64,000 nt of DNA from Ruminococcus sp. (lineage in GTDB: Bacteria > Bacillota > Clostridia > Oscillospirales > Ruminococcaceae): positions 26,308 to 90,307 of the forward strand of contig JAFYGE010000049.1 of assembly GCA_017543335.1 (NCBI GenBank). The letters are read 5' to 3'. The number at the start of each line of letters is the position of its first letter. Positions within the stretch are counted from its first letter, which is position 1. The notes beneath the pieces are model-generated. The model was not told where the DNA came from, searched no databases, and worked only from the letters and a program-made list of their open reading frames with translations. Below, one piece after another: positions 35,152-44,071 of the stretch. Made by a program: the position numbers and the translations under genes.

Positions 35152-36929
35152 TGGCAGACACAATGAAAGGACTTAAAAGAACTCACTATTGCGGTGATGT
35201 TACAGAAGCCGGCAGAGAAGTCGTAGTTGGCGGATTCGTTGACAGAATAAGAAATAAAGGCGGAGTTATTTTTATCGTTCTCCGAGACAGAACAGGCGTC
35301 GTTCAGCTTCTTTTTAATGAAACAACTGCACCTGAGATATTTGAAAAAGCTTCTTCATGCAGAAGTGAGTTTGTTCTTATGGCAAAGGGCGAAGTACGTG
35401 AGCGTGAGAGCAAGAACGATAAGCTAAAAACCGGTAATGTAGAGATTTTTGTTACAGACCTCAGAATACTCGCTAAAGCTCAGACAACTCCGTTTGAAAT
35501 CACAAATGAGACTAAAGTTAATGACGAACTTCGTCTTAAATACCGCTATCTGGACCTCAGAAGAGCTCCGCTTCAGGAGAATATAATCAAGCGTCACCAG
35601 ATCGCTAAAGTTACCCGTGAGTACTTCTATGAGAATGGTTTCCTTGAAATAGAAACTCCGATGATGATGAAATCAACCCCTGAGGGAGCAAGAGACTATC
35701 TTATTCCTTCAAGAGTTCATCCTGGTAAATTCTATGCACTTCCGCAGTCTCCTCAGATATACAAGCAGCTCCTCATGATCGCTGGCTACGACAGATATAT
35801 CCAGCTTGCACGCTGCTTCCGTGATGAGGACCTAAGAGCTGACCGTCAGCCGGAGTTCACTCAGATAGACCTTGAAATGTCATTTGTTGACGCTGAGGAT
35901 ATTCAGCAGTGCGTAGAAGGCTTTGTACAGCGTGTTTTCAAAGAAGTAATTAATGTGGATATTCCTGTTCCGCTTCCAAGACTTACTTTCGCTGATGCTA
36001 TGAACAGATATGGCTCAGACAAGCCTGATACACGTTTTGGTTTTGAGATACAGGATATTACAGAAACTGTTAAGGATATAGATTTTGTAGTATTCAAGAA
36101 TGCAATAGAAGAAGGCGGTTCTGTACGTGCTATCAACGTGAAGAACGGAGCTGCTACATATACACGTAAGGAGATCGACAAGCTTGTCGAACACGCAAAG
36201 GGCATAGGTGCAAAGGGACTTGCTTACATTCGCTGGGCAGATGAGCCTAACTGCTCATTCAAGAAATTCCTCGGCGAGGGAGACCTCGAAAAGATATGCA
36301 GTGCAGTTGATGCTCATGAAGGTGACCTTGTACTCATATGTGCTGACAAAACTAAGACAGTTCTTTCAACTCTTGGAGCAATAAGACTTATCTGTGGTAA
36401 GAAACTTGATGTTATACCGGAAGATCAGTATAATTTCCTCTGGATAACTGAAATGCCGTTCTTTGAGTATGACGACGAGAACAATACATGGGTAGCTGCA
36501 CATCACCCATTTACAATGCCTATGGAGGAGTGTCTGGAATATCTTGATACCGATCCTGCAAATGTACGTGCAAAGGCTTGGGATCTCGTGCTCAACGGTA
36601 CTGAGCTTTCAAGCGGTTCAATGCGTATAACAGACTTCGAGTTACAGCAGAAGATGTTTGAAGCTCTTGGCATGACAGATGAGGAGATTCAGGCTAAGTT
36701 CGGCTTCCTTGTTGACGCTTATCGCTATGCTGCACCGCCTCACGGTGGTATGGGAATCGGTCTTGACAGACTTGCTATGATCATGTGCAAGGCTGACAGT
36801 CTTCGTGATGTAACTGCATTCCCGAAGGTACAAAATGCAAGTGAGCTTATGTCTGAGTGTCCGTCTACTGTTGACGACGAAAGTCTTGAGGTGCTGGGAA
36901 TCAGCGTAACAGCAAGCGATGACGAGTAA
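35151..36929 (+). CDS. aspS: Aspartate-tRNA ligase
   Basis: AspRS (592 aa) is the bacterial-type class IIb enzyme. It has an N-terminal OB fold (1-105), motif 2 in RCFRDEDLRADRQPEFTQ near residue 223, a GAD insertion domain (about 285-420), and motif 3 GIGLDRLAMIM near residue 537. The length fits bacterial AspRS. Whether it is discriminating or also charges tRNA-Asn cannot be told here. It forms an operon with hisS, a common pairing in Firmicutes, and overlaps the NUDIX gene by 11 bases. Confidence 0.97.
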   Translation: MADTMKGLKRTHYCGDVTEAGREVVVGGFVDRIRNKGGVIFIVLRDRTGVVQLLFNETTAPEIFEKASSCRSEFVLMAKGEVRERESKNDKLKTGNVEIFVTDLRILAKAQTTPFEITNETKVNDELRLKYRYLDLRRAPLQENIIKRHQIAKVTREYFYENGFLEIETPMMMKSTPEGARDYLIPSRVHPGKFYALPQSPQIYKQLLMIAGYDRYIQLARCFRDEDLRADRQPEFTQIDLEMSFVDAEDIQQCVEGFVQRVFKEVINVDIPVPLPRLTFADAMNRYGSDKPDTRFGFEIQDITETVKDIDFVVFKNAIEEGGSVRAINVKNGAATYTRKEIDKLVEHAKGIGAKGLAYIRWADEPNCSFKKFLGEGDLEKICSAVDAHEGDLVLICADKTKTVLSTLGAIRLICGKKLDVIPEDQYNFLWITEMPFFEYDDENNTWVAAHHPFTMPMEECLEYLDTDPANVRAKAWDLVLNGTELSSGSMRITDFELQQKMFEALGMTDEEIQAKFGFLVDAYRYAAPPHGGMGIGLDRLAMIMCKADSLRDVTAFPKVQNASELMSECPSTVDDESLEVLGISVTASDDE

Positions 36930-37380
36930 TAGATTTTATGCGGTGTGCGGCATATTGGAAATAGACGGAAAGATATTATTTGTCCGTCATACATATGGTG
37001 CTGCGAAGGATAGAATACTCATTCCGGGCGGATACGTTAAGGAAGGGGAGTTTCCTTCTGAAGCTGTTAAACGTGAGTTTTTTGAGGAAACAAGCGTAAT
37101 GGCTGAAGCTCAGTCAGTATTCGCAATTCAGTTCCGTACAGACCAATGGTGTATCGTATTTCGCATGAAGCATCTATCAGGTCTGCCGGTATCTGATGGT
37201 TACGAGAACAGCGAAGTATTGCTTTTAACTCCGGAAGAGGCTATTGAACGTCCGGACATTACAAATATGAGCCGTGCAATATTGAAGTCCTACATAAGAG
37301 ACAAGGACAAAACTCTTGAAAAAGGAGATTATCAGTCCATATCACTTAAACGAGGCGAATACGAGATATTCGGAATATAA
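36919..37380 (+). CDS. NUDIX hydrolase
   Basis: This 153-aa protein has a complete Nudix box, GGYVKEGEFPSEAVKREFFEET, near residue 36, with the REFFEE glutamates intact. It should hydrolyse a nucleoside diphosphate derivative, substrate unknown. Coupling to aspS by an 11-base overlap could suggest removal of a by-product of aminoacylation, but that is speculation. The terminator follows at once. Confidence 0.88.
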   Translation: MTSNRFYAVCGILEIDGKILFVRHTYGAAKDRILIPGGYVKEGEFPSEAVKREFFEETSVMAEAQSVFAIQFRTDQWCIVFRMKHLSGLPVSDGYENSEVLLLTPEEAIERPDITNMSRAILKSYIRDKDKTLEKGDYQSISLKRGEYEIFGI

Positions 37381-37385
37381 AATAG

Positions 37386-37417
37386 GGGAGTTGCTGATTT
37401 AGCAACTCCCGTTTTTT
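37386..37417 (+). terminator. Terminator after hisS-aspS-NUDIX
   Basis: Arms GGGAGTTGCT (37386-37395) and AGCAACTCCC (37401-37410) form a perfect 10-bp stem followed by six T. Confidence 0.92.
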
Positions 37418-38075
37418 ATTGTTCAATTAATTTTTTGACCGCATCCGGTATCTCATAAATAGAATTTACAATTAAATCTGCATCTTTCAGTTCATCTTCT
37501 GAACCATATCCATATCCACAGCCTATTGACATAAGACTGTTTTTTACAGCAGTTTCAATGTCATGAAACCTATCTCCGATGACAATAAAAGTACCTTTGT
37601 GCTGTGGTGCTATCTTTCTGAATATCTCGTACTTCGGTATGAAATTGAAAGCTTCGCAGCAGTAAAAATCATCAAAATACTTGTCGAGTTTGAAAACTCG
37701 TTTATGTCTTTCAAGATAATGGAAACGACAATTGCTCAGGAAAATCAGCTTATGTCCCTGAGATTTCAATAGCGTGAGCATATCTTCTGCACCTTCATAC
37801 AAAGCTCCTTCACCATTGTCAACACGTTCAGCCATATTCTGTCCAAGCATAGCACGAGCTTTTTCTCTGATACTTATATCAAGCTCAGGATGAAATTGTC
37901 CCCACATATCAGTGGAATTGAATCCAAGCCAGCGACTTATTTCATTATCAGTATATTCACGGTCAGCAATGTATCCGTTGTCAGAGAGCCATTTCATTGT
38001 ATCCCTGAAAGCCGGAGCATAAGTTAGCATAGAGTTATGGATAGTTCCGTCGTAATCGAAAATCAGATTAGCCAT
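37416..38075 (-). CDS. HAD hydrolase, candidate riboflavin-pathway phosphatase
   Basis: This 219-aa haloacid dehalogenase-type phosphatase has motif I IFDYDGTIHNS at residue 4 with both Asp, motif II FLSNCR near residue 115, a motif III lysine in NFIPKYEIF and motif IV VIGDRFHDIE near residue 167. A cap domain lies between motifs I and II. Its ATG overlaps the ribH stop by one base, so it belongs to the riboflavin operon. Riboflavin synthesis needs an HAD phosphatase for 5-amino-6-ribitylamino-uracil phosphate, and none of the other genes here supplies it. That function is inferred from position alone. Phosphoglycolate-type activity is the alternative. Confidence 0.85.
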   Translation of the reverse strand: MANLIFDYDGTIHNSMLTYAPAFRDTMKWLSDNGYIADREYTDNEISRWLGFNSTDMWGQFHPELDISIREKARAMLGQNMAERVDNGEGALYEGAEDMLTLLKSQGHKLIFLSNCRFHYLERHKRVFKLDKYFDDFYCCEAFNFIPKYEIFRKIAPQHKGTFIVIGDRFHDIETAVKNSLMSIGCGYGYGSEDELKDADLIVNSIYEIPDAVKKLIEQ

Positions 38076-38542
38076 TATGCCTCAATTTCTCTGATAAGGT
38101 TTATCATTTCGATCGCACCCTCAGCACATTCGCTGCCCTTATTGCCAGCCTTTGAACCTGCTCTTTCGATAGCCTGCTCAATATTTTCAGTTGTTATAAC
38201 ACCGAACATAACCGGAATATCGCTGTTGAGTGATACCTGTGCTATTCCCTTTGCTGCTTCATTGCATACAAGGTCATAGTGAGAAGTGCTTCCACGAATT
38301 ATAGCTCCAAGACATATAACAGCGTCATATTTTCCGGACTTAGCCATTTTTGAAGCGATAAGCGGTATCTCAAATGCACCCGGTACCCATGCAACATCAA
38401 TTGAGTCCTCGTTTACATCGTGACGTTTGAGAGTATCGATAGCACCTCCGAGAAGTTTTGAAGTGATGAACTCGTTGAAACGAGCAACAACAATACCTAT
38501 TCTTGTATTTTTAGCTACAAGATTTCCTTCATAAGTTTTCAT
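38075..38542 (-). CDS. ribH: 6,7-dimethyl-8-ribityllumazine synthase
   Basis: RibH (155 aa) joins 5-amino-6-ribitylaminouracil and 3,4-dihydroxy-2-butanone 4-phosphate. The capsid-forming fold has VVARFNEFI near residue 19, VPGAFEIPL near residue 53, [14 protein letters not shown] near residue 80 with the catalytic His, and [22 protein letters not shown] precedes the ATG. It lies 88 bases after ribBA. Confidence 0.97.
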   Translation of the reverse strand: MKTYEGNLVAKNTRIGIVVARFNEFITSKLLGGAIDTLKRHDVNEDSIDVAWVPGAFEIPLIASKMAKSGKYDAVICLGAIIRGSTSHYDLVCNEAAKGIAQVSLNSDIPVMFGVITTENIEQAIERAGSKAGNKGSECAEGAIEMINLIREIEA

Positions 38543-38630
38543 AAAAAAGCTCCTTAAAATTTATTTTGTAAGCGGCTCCTATCAGCATTTTGTATAATAG
38601 TCCGCAAGCAATTTTACTATTTGATATACC

Positions 38631-39830
38631 TCAATAGTTAAGTATATGTCCCATTTTATCACGTTTTGTTTTAAGATAGAAAAGGTCGTATGCAGTAGGA
38701 TCCATTTGTATCGGTACACGTTCTTTTATCTCGATACCGAATTCATTTAGTCCATAAACTTTATCGGGATTATTCGTAAGCAGTCTCAAAGTTTTGCAGC
38801 CAAGTTTGCGGAGTATCTGAGCACCTATATAGTATTCTCTCATGTCTCCCGGAAAACCAAGTGCGAGATTAGCTTCAAGAGTATCCATACCATTGTCCTG
38901 CAATTCATAGGCTTTGAGCTTATTAATAAGTCCTATCCCTCTGCCTTCCTGACGCATATAAAGCAGTATGCCTCTGCCTTCTTTTTCAATTTGTGTCATA
39001 GCCGCAGCAAACTGTTGACCGCAGTCACATTTTAATGAACCAAAAGCATCTCCGGTCAGGCATTCTGAGTGAACTCGGCAGAGTATATCCTCTCCGTTAC
39101 CAATATCACCCTTTACAAGAGCTACATGGTGTTCGCCGTTTAATTTGTTTATGAAGCCTATAGCACGGAATTCGCCGTATTTAGTTGGGAGTTTAGTATT
39201 TGCCACCATTTCTACAAGATCATCGTGACACTTTCTATATTCTTTTAATTCCTGTATAGTGATGAACTTCATGCCCCATTCCTGAGCTTTTTCCTGCAAT
39301 TCAGCAGAACGCATCATAGTACCGTCATCACGCATTATCTCGCAGCAAAGACCACATTCTGAAAGTCCGGCAAGCCTCATGAGGTCAACGGTAGCTTCCG
39401 TATGTCCCTCACGTTCAAGGACTCCATTTTTCTTTGCAGTTAATGGAAACATATGTCCCGGACGACGAAAGTCCTCAGGTTTAGCGTCAGGGGAGACACA
39501 CTTTCTTGCTGTAAAGCCACGCTCCTGAGCAGATATACCTGTTGTTGTCTCAACATGGTCTATTGAGACAGTAAAAGCAGTTGAGTGATTATCGGTGTTA
39601 TAGTCAACCATCTGAGGAAGGTGCAGCTTATTGCACAGCTCGATGCTCATAGGCATACATATCAGACCTTTAGCGTGTGCTGCCATAAAATTAACATTTT
39701 CAGTTGTAGCAAATTCAGCTGCACATATCATATCGCCTTCATTTTCTCTGTCCTCATCATCTGTAACGAGGATTATCTCACCGTTTCTGAGAGCTTCAAG
39801 AGCTTCAGGTATAGTGTTGTATTCAAACAT
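38631..39830 (-). CDS. ribBA: Bifunctional DHBP synthase / GTP cyclohydrolase II
   Basis: This 399-aa fusion starts two branches of riboflavin synthesis. Residues 1-200 are RibB, making dihydroxybutanone phosphate from ribulose 5-phosphate, with [11 protein letters not shown] near residue 24 and the [18 protein letters not shown] block. Residues 205-399 are RibA, with the zinc cysteines in [17 protein letters not shown] near residue 253 and the RQEGRGIGL loop near residue 293. The fusion is usual in Firmicutes. Confidence 0.97.
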   Translation of the reverse strand: MFEYNTIPEALEALRNGEIILVTDDEDRENEGDMICAAEFATTENVNFMAAHAKGLICMPMSIELCNKLHLPQMVDYNTDNHSTAFTVSIDHVETTTGISAQERGFTARKCVSPDAKPEDFRRPGHMFPLTAKKNGVLEREGHTEATVDLMRLAGLSECGLCCEIMRDDGTMMRSAELQEKAQEWGMKFITIQELKEYRKCHDDLVEMVANTKLPTKYGEFRAIGFINKLNGEHHVALVKGDIGNGEDILCRVHSECLTGDAFGSLKCDCGQQFAAAMTQIEKEGRGILLYMRQEGRGIGLINKLKAYELQDNGMDTLEANLALGFPGDMREYYIGAQILRKLGCKTLRLLTNNPDKVYGLNEFGIEIKERVPIQMDPTAYDLFYLKTKRDKMGHILNY

Positions 39831-39857
39831 TATAAGACTCCTGTTCTTTAAATATAT

Positions 39858-40505
39858 TTAAAAACCATTTTGTATCAGAAAATCCATGGTAATATTACTT
39901 TCAGATTTCTCTGATGCAGCAGGTCTCATTAATTTTTCAACGTACTTGCCTATAATATCGTTTTCAAGATTTACAGTATCTCCAATAGTTTTGAAGCCAA
40001 GGACGGTCTGCTCGGCTGTATGAGGTATAACAGATACGCTGAATGATGTATCGGTCACTTTTGCTACAGTAAGGCTGATGCCGTCAATAGCGATAGAGCC
40101 TTTTTCGACGATATATCGCAGTATCTGACTGCTTGTTGATATGGTGAACCATATTGCAATGCCGTCTTTTTTAATATCCGATATAACACCTGTTCCGTCT
40201 ATATGACCGGAAACGATATGACCTCCGAAACGTCCGTTTGCAGACATCGCACGTTCAAGATCAACATAACTTCCTGTTTTGAGACTGCCAAGTGATGATC
40301 GTTCAAGAGTTTCGTTCATAACGTCTGCTTTGAAATAGTTTTTTCCGAATTCAGTGACTGTGAGACACACTCCATTTACAGCAATACTGTCACCAAGCTT
40401 TACATCTTCAAGGACTTTTTCAGCATTTACCTCAATATAGGACGAAGTGCTGCCTTTCTTTATTCCTTTAATGATACCTATTTCCTCAACTATTCCCGTG
40501 AACAT
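39858..40505 (-). CDS. ribE: Riboflavin synthase alpha chain
   Basis: The start is the ATG at 40505 (215 aa, MFTGIVEEIG), the usual N-terminus. Two similar lumazine-binding barrels are visible, each with the G-x-S-(I/V)-A-(V/I)-(N/D)-G-(V/I) block: GDSIAVNGVCLTV near residue 41 and KGSIAIDGISLTV near residue 137. The enzyme dismutates two dimethylribityllumazines to riboflavin. The start lies inside the end of ribD (20-base overlap). The tail after residue 190 is slightly longer than usual. Confidence 0.96.
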   Translation of the reverse strand: MFTGIVEEIGIIKGIKKGSTSSYIEVNAEKVLEDVKLGDSIAVNGVCLTVTEFGKNYFKADVMNETLERSSLGSLKTGSYVDLERAMSANGRFGGHIVSGHIDGTGVISDIKKDGIAIWFTISTSSQILRYIVEKGSIAIDGISLTVAKVTDTSFSVSVIPHTAEQTVLGFKTIGDTVNLENDIIGKYVEKLMRPAASEKSESNITMDFLIQNGF

Positions 40506-41601
40506 ATCTGACCCTGCTTTCAATAAGAATATCTTCTCCGAAATTTTTTATTTTAGAATCCTCAAGCATAAATGCGTTATCAGGGAAATCAACGCCACGT
40601 CCGCCGATAGGGGATTTAGAGCGTTCTCCGCCAAACAGCTTAGGAGCAATATACGCCTGCACTTTATTGACTATGCCAGAATTTAAAGCCGACCAGTTTA
40701 AGCGAGCTCCACCTTCAAGCAGTACGCTGTCTATTTTATGTTCTCCAAGAATATCCATGAGTTTAATTAGGTCAACTTTCTGACTGTCATCAGTGCCGCA
40801 TTCTATTACCCAGCATCCAGCCTGCTGATATTTTTTTATTTTTTCAGTATCACTAACTGCTGTAGCAATGATAGTGTGTATCTCACCGGCTGTCTTTACG
40901 ATCTGACTATCCATAGGAGTTCTCAAACCTGAATCACAGATTATTCTGTAAGGATCACGACCACCTTCAATTCTGCAAGTGAGCATAGGATCGTCCGCAA
41001 GAACAGTACCCACACCTACCATTATAGCCGCATGACGGAGTCTGTCCCTATGGACATTCTCTCTTGCCTTTTCACCGGTGACCCATTTTGATTCACCGGT
41101 ATAACAAGCAATTTTGCCGTCCATTGACATGGCATATTTCATTGTTACAAAAGGCTTATTTGTGGTTATATAATGGAAAAAGATCTCATTTATCGCATCG
41201 CACTCATCTCTGAGGACATTTTCTGTGACCTCTATGCCATGACTTCTGAGTATATTTACTCCCTTACCTGAAACAAGAGGATTCGGGTCAGGGGAACCAA
41301 TAAACACTCTTTTTATACCATGCTGAATTATAGCCTCTGTGCAAGGCGGAGTTTTTCCCTGATGACAGCACGGCTCAAGTGAAACATATATATCACCGCC
41401 TGAGCAGTCGATATTTTTTTCATCACAATCAGCAAAAGCATTGCGTTCAGCGTGAAGATCGCCGTATTTTTTGTGCCAGCCTTTGCCAATTATTTTGCCG
41501 TCTTTTACAATAACTGCACCGACCATAGGGTTAGGGGAGACAAAACCCATTCCTTTTTCGGCAAGGGAAATGGCTTCTCTCATATAGTCTGCCTGTTCCA
41601 T
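40486..41601 (-). CDS. ribD: Bifunctional diaminohydroxyphosphoribosylaminopyrimidine deaminase / reductase
   Basis: RibD (371 aa) performs the deamination and reduction steps after RibA. The N-terminal deaminase has HAERNAF near residue 50 and PCCHQGKTPPCTEAI near residue 76 as zinc motifs. The C-terminal reductase begins near residue 150, with KYAMSMDGKIA and VLLEGGARLN near residue 285. GGAGG lies before the ATG. It is the first gene of the operon, directly under the FMN riboswitch. Confidence 0.96.
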   Translation of the reverse strand: MEQADYMREAISLAEKGMGFVSPNPMVGAVIVKDGKIIGKGWHKKYGDLHAERNAFADCDEKNIDCSGGDIYVSLEPCCHQGKTPPCTEAIIQHGIKRVFIGSPDPNPLVSGKGVNILRSHGIEVTENVLRDECDAINEIFFHYITTNKPFVTMKYAMSMDGKIACYTGESKWVTGEKARENVHRDRLRHAAIMVGVGTVLADDPMLTCRIEGGRDPYRIICDSGLRTPMDSQIVKTAGEIHTIIATAVSDTEKIKKYQQAGCWVIECGTDDSQKVDLIKLMDILGEHKIDSVLLEGGARLNWSALNSGIVNKVQAYIAPKLFGGERSKSPIGGRGVDFPDNAFMLEDSKIKNFGEDILIESRVRYVHGNS

Positions 41602-41642
41602 ATAAAACCTCCGAAAAATAAATTAAGCCAATAAAATAAAAT

Positions 41643-41659
41643 GCCCCGCAAATCGGGGC
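41643..41659 (-). terminator. Riboswitch-controlled terminator before ribD
   Basis: On the minus strand GCCCCG and CGGGGC make a GC-rich stem (41659-41643) followed by ATTTTATTTT. It lies between the FMN aptamer and ribD, and would end transcription when FMN is bound. Confidence 0.9.
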
Positions 41660-41694
41660 AATAAATCATCTATATAGTACATATACTTAGATTT

Positions 41695-41803
41695 ATCTTC
41701 TTACATCCGGACTTTTACCGTCGGCTCCGGAATGTCACCGGATCAACCTTTTAAGGCTCGCAGGCTTTACTGCCGGTAGGGATTTTCACCCTGCCCTGAA
41801 GAT
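41695..41803 (-). promoter_or_regulatory. FMN riboswitch (RFN element)
   Basis: The minus-strand sequence carries the conserved RFN landmarks in order: closing stem ATCTTC/GAAGAT, AGGGCAGGGTGAAAATCCC, ACCGGCAGTAAAGCCTGCGA, GATCCGGTGA-ATTCCGG, and GCCGACGGTAAAAGTCCGG. It lies at the head of ribD-ribE-ribBA-ribH-HAD with a terminator downstream. This fits transcriptional shut-off by FMN. Confidence 0.97.
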
Positions 41804-41821
41804 ATTAATTTCAACTCTTAT

Positions 41822-41850
41822 ATTATATCACGCTGTTATTATTATGTCAA
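41822..41850 (-). promoter_or_regulatory. Promoter of the rib operon
   Basis: On the minus strand TTGACA (41850-41845) and TATAAT (41827-41822) are perfect with a 17-bp spacer, placing the start just before the riboswitch. Confidence 0.92.
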
Positions 41851-41919
41851 TAGGAATATGTAAAATCTATATAAATCAATTATTTCATCTGTTGTCATAT
41901 TAACACCTATTCCATTTAT

Positions 41920-42357
41920 TTATGAATCCTTTAACATTCTGATTAGCGTGTCCTTTAAAAAAATATCAAAAGATTCTAATTTTGTAACTTCACCGTGATC
42001 TTCCCACATAATCTCACCTGTTTCTTTTGAAAAACCTATGAATTCACCATCGCCAATTACTTCACCTATTATAACCATATCTTCAGGTACTAATTCACAA
42101 TCAATTTTAAAGGCATTTACTCCTTTTATTATTGCAAGTTCACTGCAGATATTTGAATAGCGTGAAAACCTGAGCCAATCTTTGAGTGATTCAGGTATTT
42201 TTATATTATTTTCTTTTTCCCATGAAGATAACTCTTCCTCAGTGGCAGGCGGATCATAATCAAAATAATAACCTTCATCTTCAAGTTTTTTACTTAACTC
42301 AACAATCTGAGTTATTTCATCTGTCAAACTGTTGTTTGGTATTTCCGGAATATACAT
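41920..42357 (-). CDS. SMI1/KNR4 (SUKH)-domain protein
   Basis: This 145-aa protein resembles the SUKH superfamily. The key block is PPATEEELSSWEKENNIKIPESLKDWLRFS at about residues 35-65, followed by strands ending in the WEDHGEVTKLESFDIFLKDTL helix. SUKH proteins are common immunity proteins of contact-dependent and polymorphic toxin systems, but many are also orphans. No toxin gene is next to it. It is 17 bases downstream of another small gene and probably shares a transcript. The local DNA is more AT-rich than the neighbouring core genes. Confidence 0.75.
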   Translation of the reverse strand: MYIPEIPNNSLTDEITQIVELSKKLEDEGYYFDYDPPATEEELSSWEKENNIKIPESLKDWLRFSRYSNICSELAIIKGVNAFKIDCELVPEDMVIIGEVIGDGEFIGFSKETGEIMWEDHGEVTKLESFDIFLKDTLIRMLKDS

Positions 42358-42374
42358 ATATCATTCTCCTTTAA

Positions 42375-42821
42375 TCAGCATTCAAATCTTACAGAAACAT
42401 TCTTAACCCGTTCATGATTAAATAGTTCTGAATATGATTCACAGATAAATGCTTCTGTGATAATTTCTCTGATCTTTCTTTCATCTTCTGGTACATAACC
42501 TTCAGGATATTCTATAGCTTCTATAATCCAATTGAATTCAGCATTACACTTTGCTGCACTTCCTTTGTGATCGGCTGCTACAGTAAGATTTATAGGTGTT
42601 CCCTTGAAGCACAGAGCATAATATGCCAAATCTACATTATCTCTATTAGGATTAGTTCCACCTGTTAGAATAAGAAAAGCATCGTTCTCTTCATCCACAT
42701 TCAACCAACTAACTAAATTGTCAATTTCAAGTCCTCTAGGATTCTTGTATCCAATTCTTCTCAAATAATCAATCTCTTTTGATGGTTCATTAAATTTGCG
42801 TTTCTTTTTTATAAATGCCAT
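42375..42821 (-). CDS. Hypothetical protein next to SUKH gene
   Basis: The start is the ATG at 42821 (148 aa, MAFIKKKRKF), after AGGAG. The N-terminal 30 residues are basic. The middle, GLEIDNLVSWLNVDEENDAFLILTGG and YYALCFKGTPINLTVAAD, alternates strands and helices. There is no signal peptide or membrane helix. I do not recognise the family. Pairing with a SUKH gene, small size and acidity of the C-terminal half would suit another immunity protein, but this is only a guess. It is 57 bases from the recombinase stop. Confidence 0.6.
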   Translation of the reverse strand: MAFIKKKRKFNEPSKEIDYLRRIGYKNPRGLEIDNLVSWLNVDEENDAFLILTGGTNPNRDNVDLAYYALCFKGTPINLTVAADHKGSAAKCNAEFNWIIEAIEYPEGYVPEDERKIREIITEAFICESYSELFNHERVKNVSVRFEC

Positions 42822-42878
42822 ACTGCATCTCCTAAGCAAAATTTTAACTAAAACCCAAAATAGGGGAGGACTCTGAAT

Positions 42879-43859
42879 TTATTTATCATCCTTATTTGAT
42901 GATTTGATATTTGAAAGCGGATTTGACTCTACAGCATTTCTTACATTATCATCATTTAAATGAGTATATATCTCGGTGGTTGATATGCTTGCGTGACCAA
43001 GCAGCTCTTTAAGCTGTAAAACGTCAGCATCGCCATATTGATACATTAACGTAGCAGCGGTGTGCCTGAGTTTATGTGTAGTGATGCCTTTACCGTCGAG
43101 ACCGGCTTTTTCAAGAGTGCTCTCTACAATTTGCTGTACACGACGCTTAGAAATACGTCTTTTCTGATTACTGATAAAAAGTGCAGGTTCATTTGATGCC
43201 TCCGGATCGCTTTTTCTTATTTCAAGATATTTGTTTATAGCGTCCATACAAGCTGAATTCAGATAAACAGTACGATGTTTGTTTCCTTTTCCAAGAACAG
43301 TCATTCGGCATTCAAAAAGATCAATGTCATTTATATTAATTCCTACTAACTCACTAAGTCTTATTCCGCAATTTAGAAAAATTGTGATTATACAATAATC
43401 TCTTTTTGAATCTGATTTGTCAGAAGCTTCAAGTAACCTCAGACTTTCTTTTAATGAAAGAAATTTTGGACGTGCAGCTTTTGGAGTTCTTACATCAAGA
43501 TCTTTAGTTGGATCTTTTTCTATTATATTTGCAACTTTTTCTAAGTATTTGAAAAAACTTCGCAGTGCGGAAATTTTTCTGTATCTGGAGCGTTCGGCAT
43601 TATTGCGGTCATCAGCTGTGAAAAATATAAAATTGTAAATATCAGATACAGTTATTTTTTTTAGTTCATCTTCGGTCATATCACTAATATTTACTTCGGT
43701 AACGTCTTTTTCGCCAGTTCCGTGTACGTATCTTAGAAAAAGACGTATATCTAAATAATATTCCTCAATAGTTCTTTCCGAAAGTAATTTTACGATCTTC
43801 AGATGCATGAGATAATTATTAAGGAATTCGGGATTATTTGAATTATTGTAACTGTTCAT
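42879..43859 (-). CDS. Tyrosine recombinase, XerC/XerD type
   Basis: The start is the ATG at 43859 (326 aa, MNSYNNSNN), 4 bases after GAGGAG. The N-terminal SAM-like DNA-binding domain covers about residues 10-120. The catalytic domain has the Arg in CGIRLSELVG near residue 183, a Lys in GKGNKHRTVYL near residue 210, HKLRHTAAT near residue 277, LGHASISTTEIYTH with His and nucleophilic Tyr near residues 300-311. It could be the chromosome-dimer Xer protein or a recombinase for a local element. A long inverted repeat lies in its own leader. Confidence 0.9.
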   Translation of the reverse strand: MNSYNNSNNPEFLNNYLMHLKIVKLLSERTIEEYYLDIRLFLRYVHGTGEKDVTEVNISDMTEDELKKITVSDIYNFIFFTADDRNNAERSRYRKISALRSFFKYLEKVANIIEKDPTKDLDVRTPKAARPKFLSLKESLRLLEASDKSDSKRDYCIITIFLNCGIRLSELVGININDIDLFECRMTVLGKGNKHRTVYLNSACMDAINKYLEIRKSDPEASNEPALFISNQKRRISKRRVQQIVESTLEKAGLDGKGITTHKLRHTAATLMYQYGDADVLQLKELLGHASISTTEIYTHLNDDNVRNAVESNPLSNIKSSNKDDK

Positions 43860-43877
43860 ATCTGCTCCTCTTTTATC

Positions 43878-43917
43878 TTCAAAGTTTCGCCAAACTTTCA
43901 TTTGGTGAAACTTTGAA
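43878..43917 (-). repeat. 17-bp inverted repeat with 6-bp centre in the xer leader
   Basis: The arms 43878-43894 and 43901-43917 match in 16 of 17 positions (outer part TTCAAAGTTTC, inner part CCAAA) and flank the 6-bp centre CTTTCA. It lies between the recombinase promoter and its SD, so the mRNA would begin with a long hairpin. It could be an autoregulatory operator, an mRNA structure or a Xer core site. Confidence 0.75.
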
Positions 43918-43935
43918 TCTGCTTTCAATACTGAT

Positions 43936-43964
43936 ATTATATCTCATCAGAAAGAATATGTCAA
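43936..43964 (-). promoter_or_regulatory. Promoter of the xer-type gene
   Basis: On the minus strand TTGACA (43964-43959) and TATAAT (43941-43936) are perfect and 17 bp apart. The transcript would start near 43929, just upstream of the inverted repeat. Confidence 0.88.
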
Positions 43965-43993
43965 TTAAAAATTAGCTTTTTACAGTGGTAAAC

Positions 43994-44022
43994 TTGACAT
44001 AATATAAAAAAACGTGTAAAAT
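43994..44022 (+). promoter_or_regulatory. Promoter of the clostripain-like gene
   Basis: TTGACA (43994-43999) and TAAAAT (44017-44022) are 17 bp apart, back to back with the recombinase promoter. Confidence 0.8.
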
Positions 44023-44071
44023 ATATATATGATTAAATTAACTGCCTAAACGCAGAATAACGGAGGTCAAT

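Noticed and set aside
41602-41919. Small gene between ribD and the SUKH gene
   Set aside because: The stretch is explained by the FMN riboswitch, its terminator and the rib promoter.
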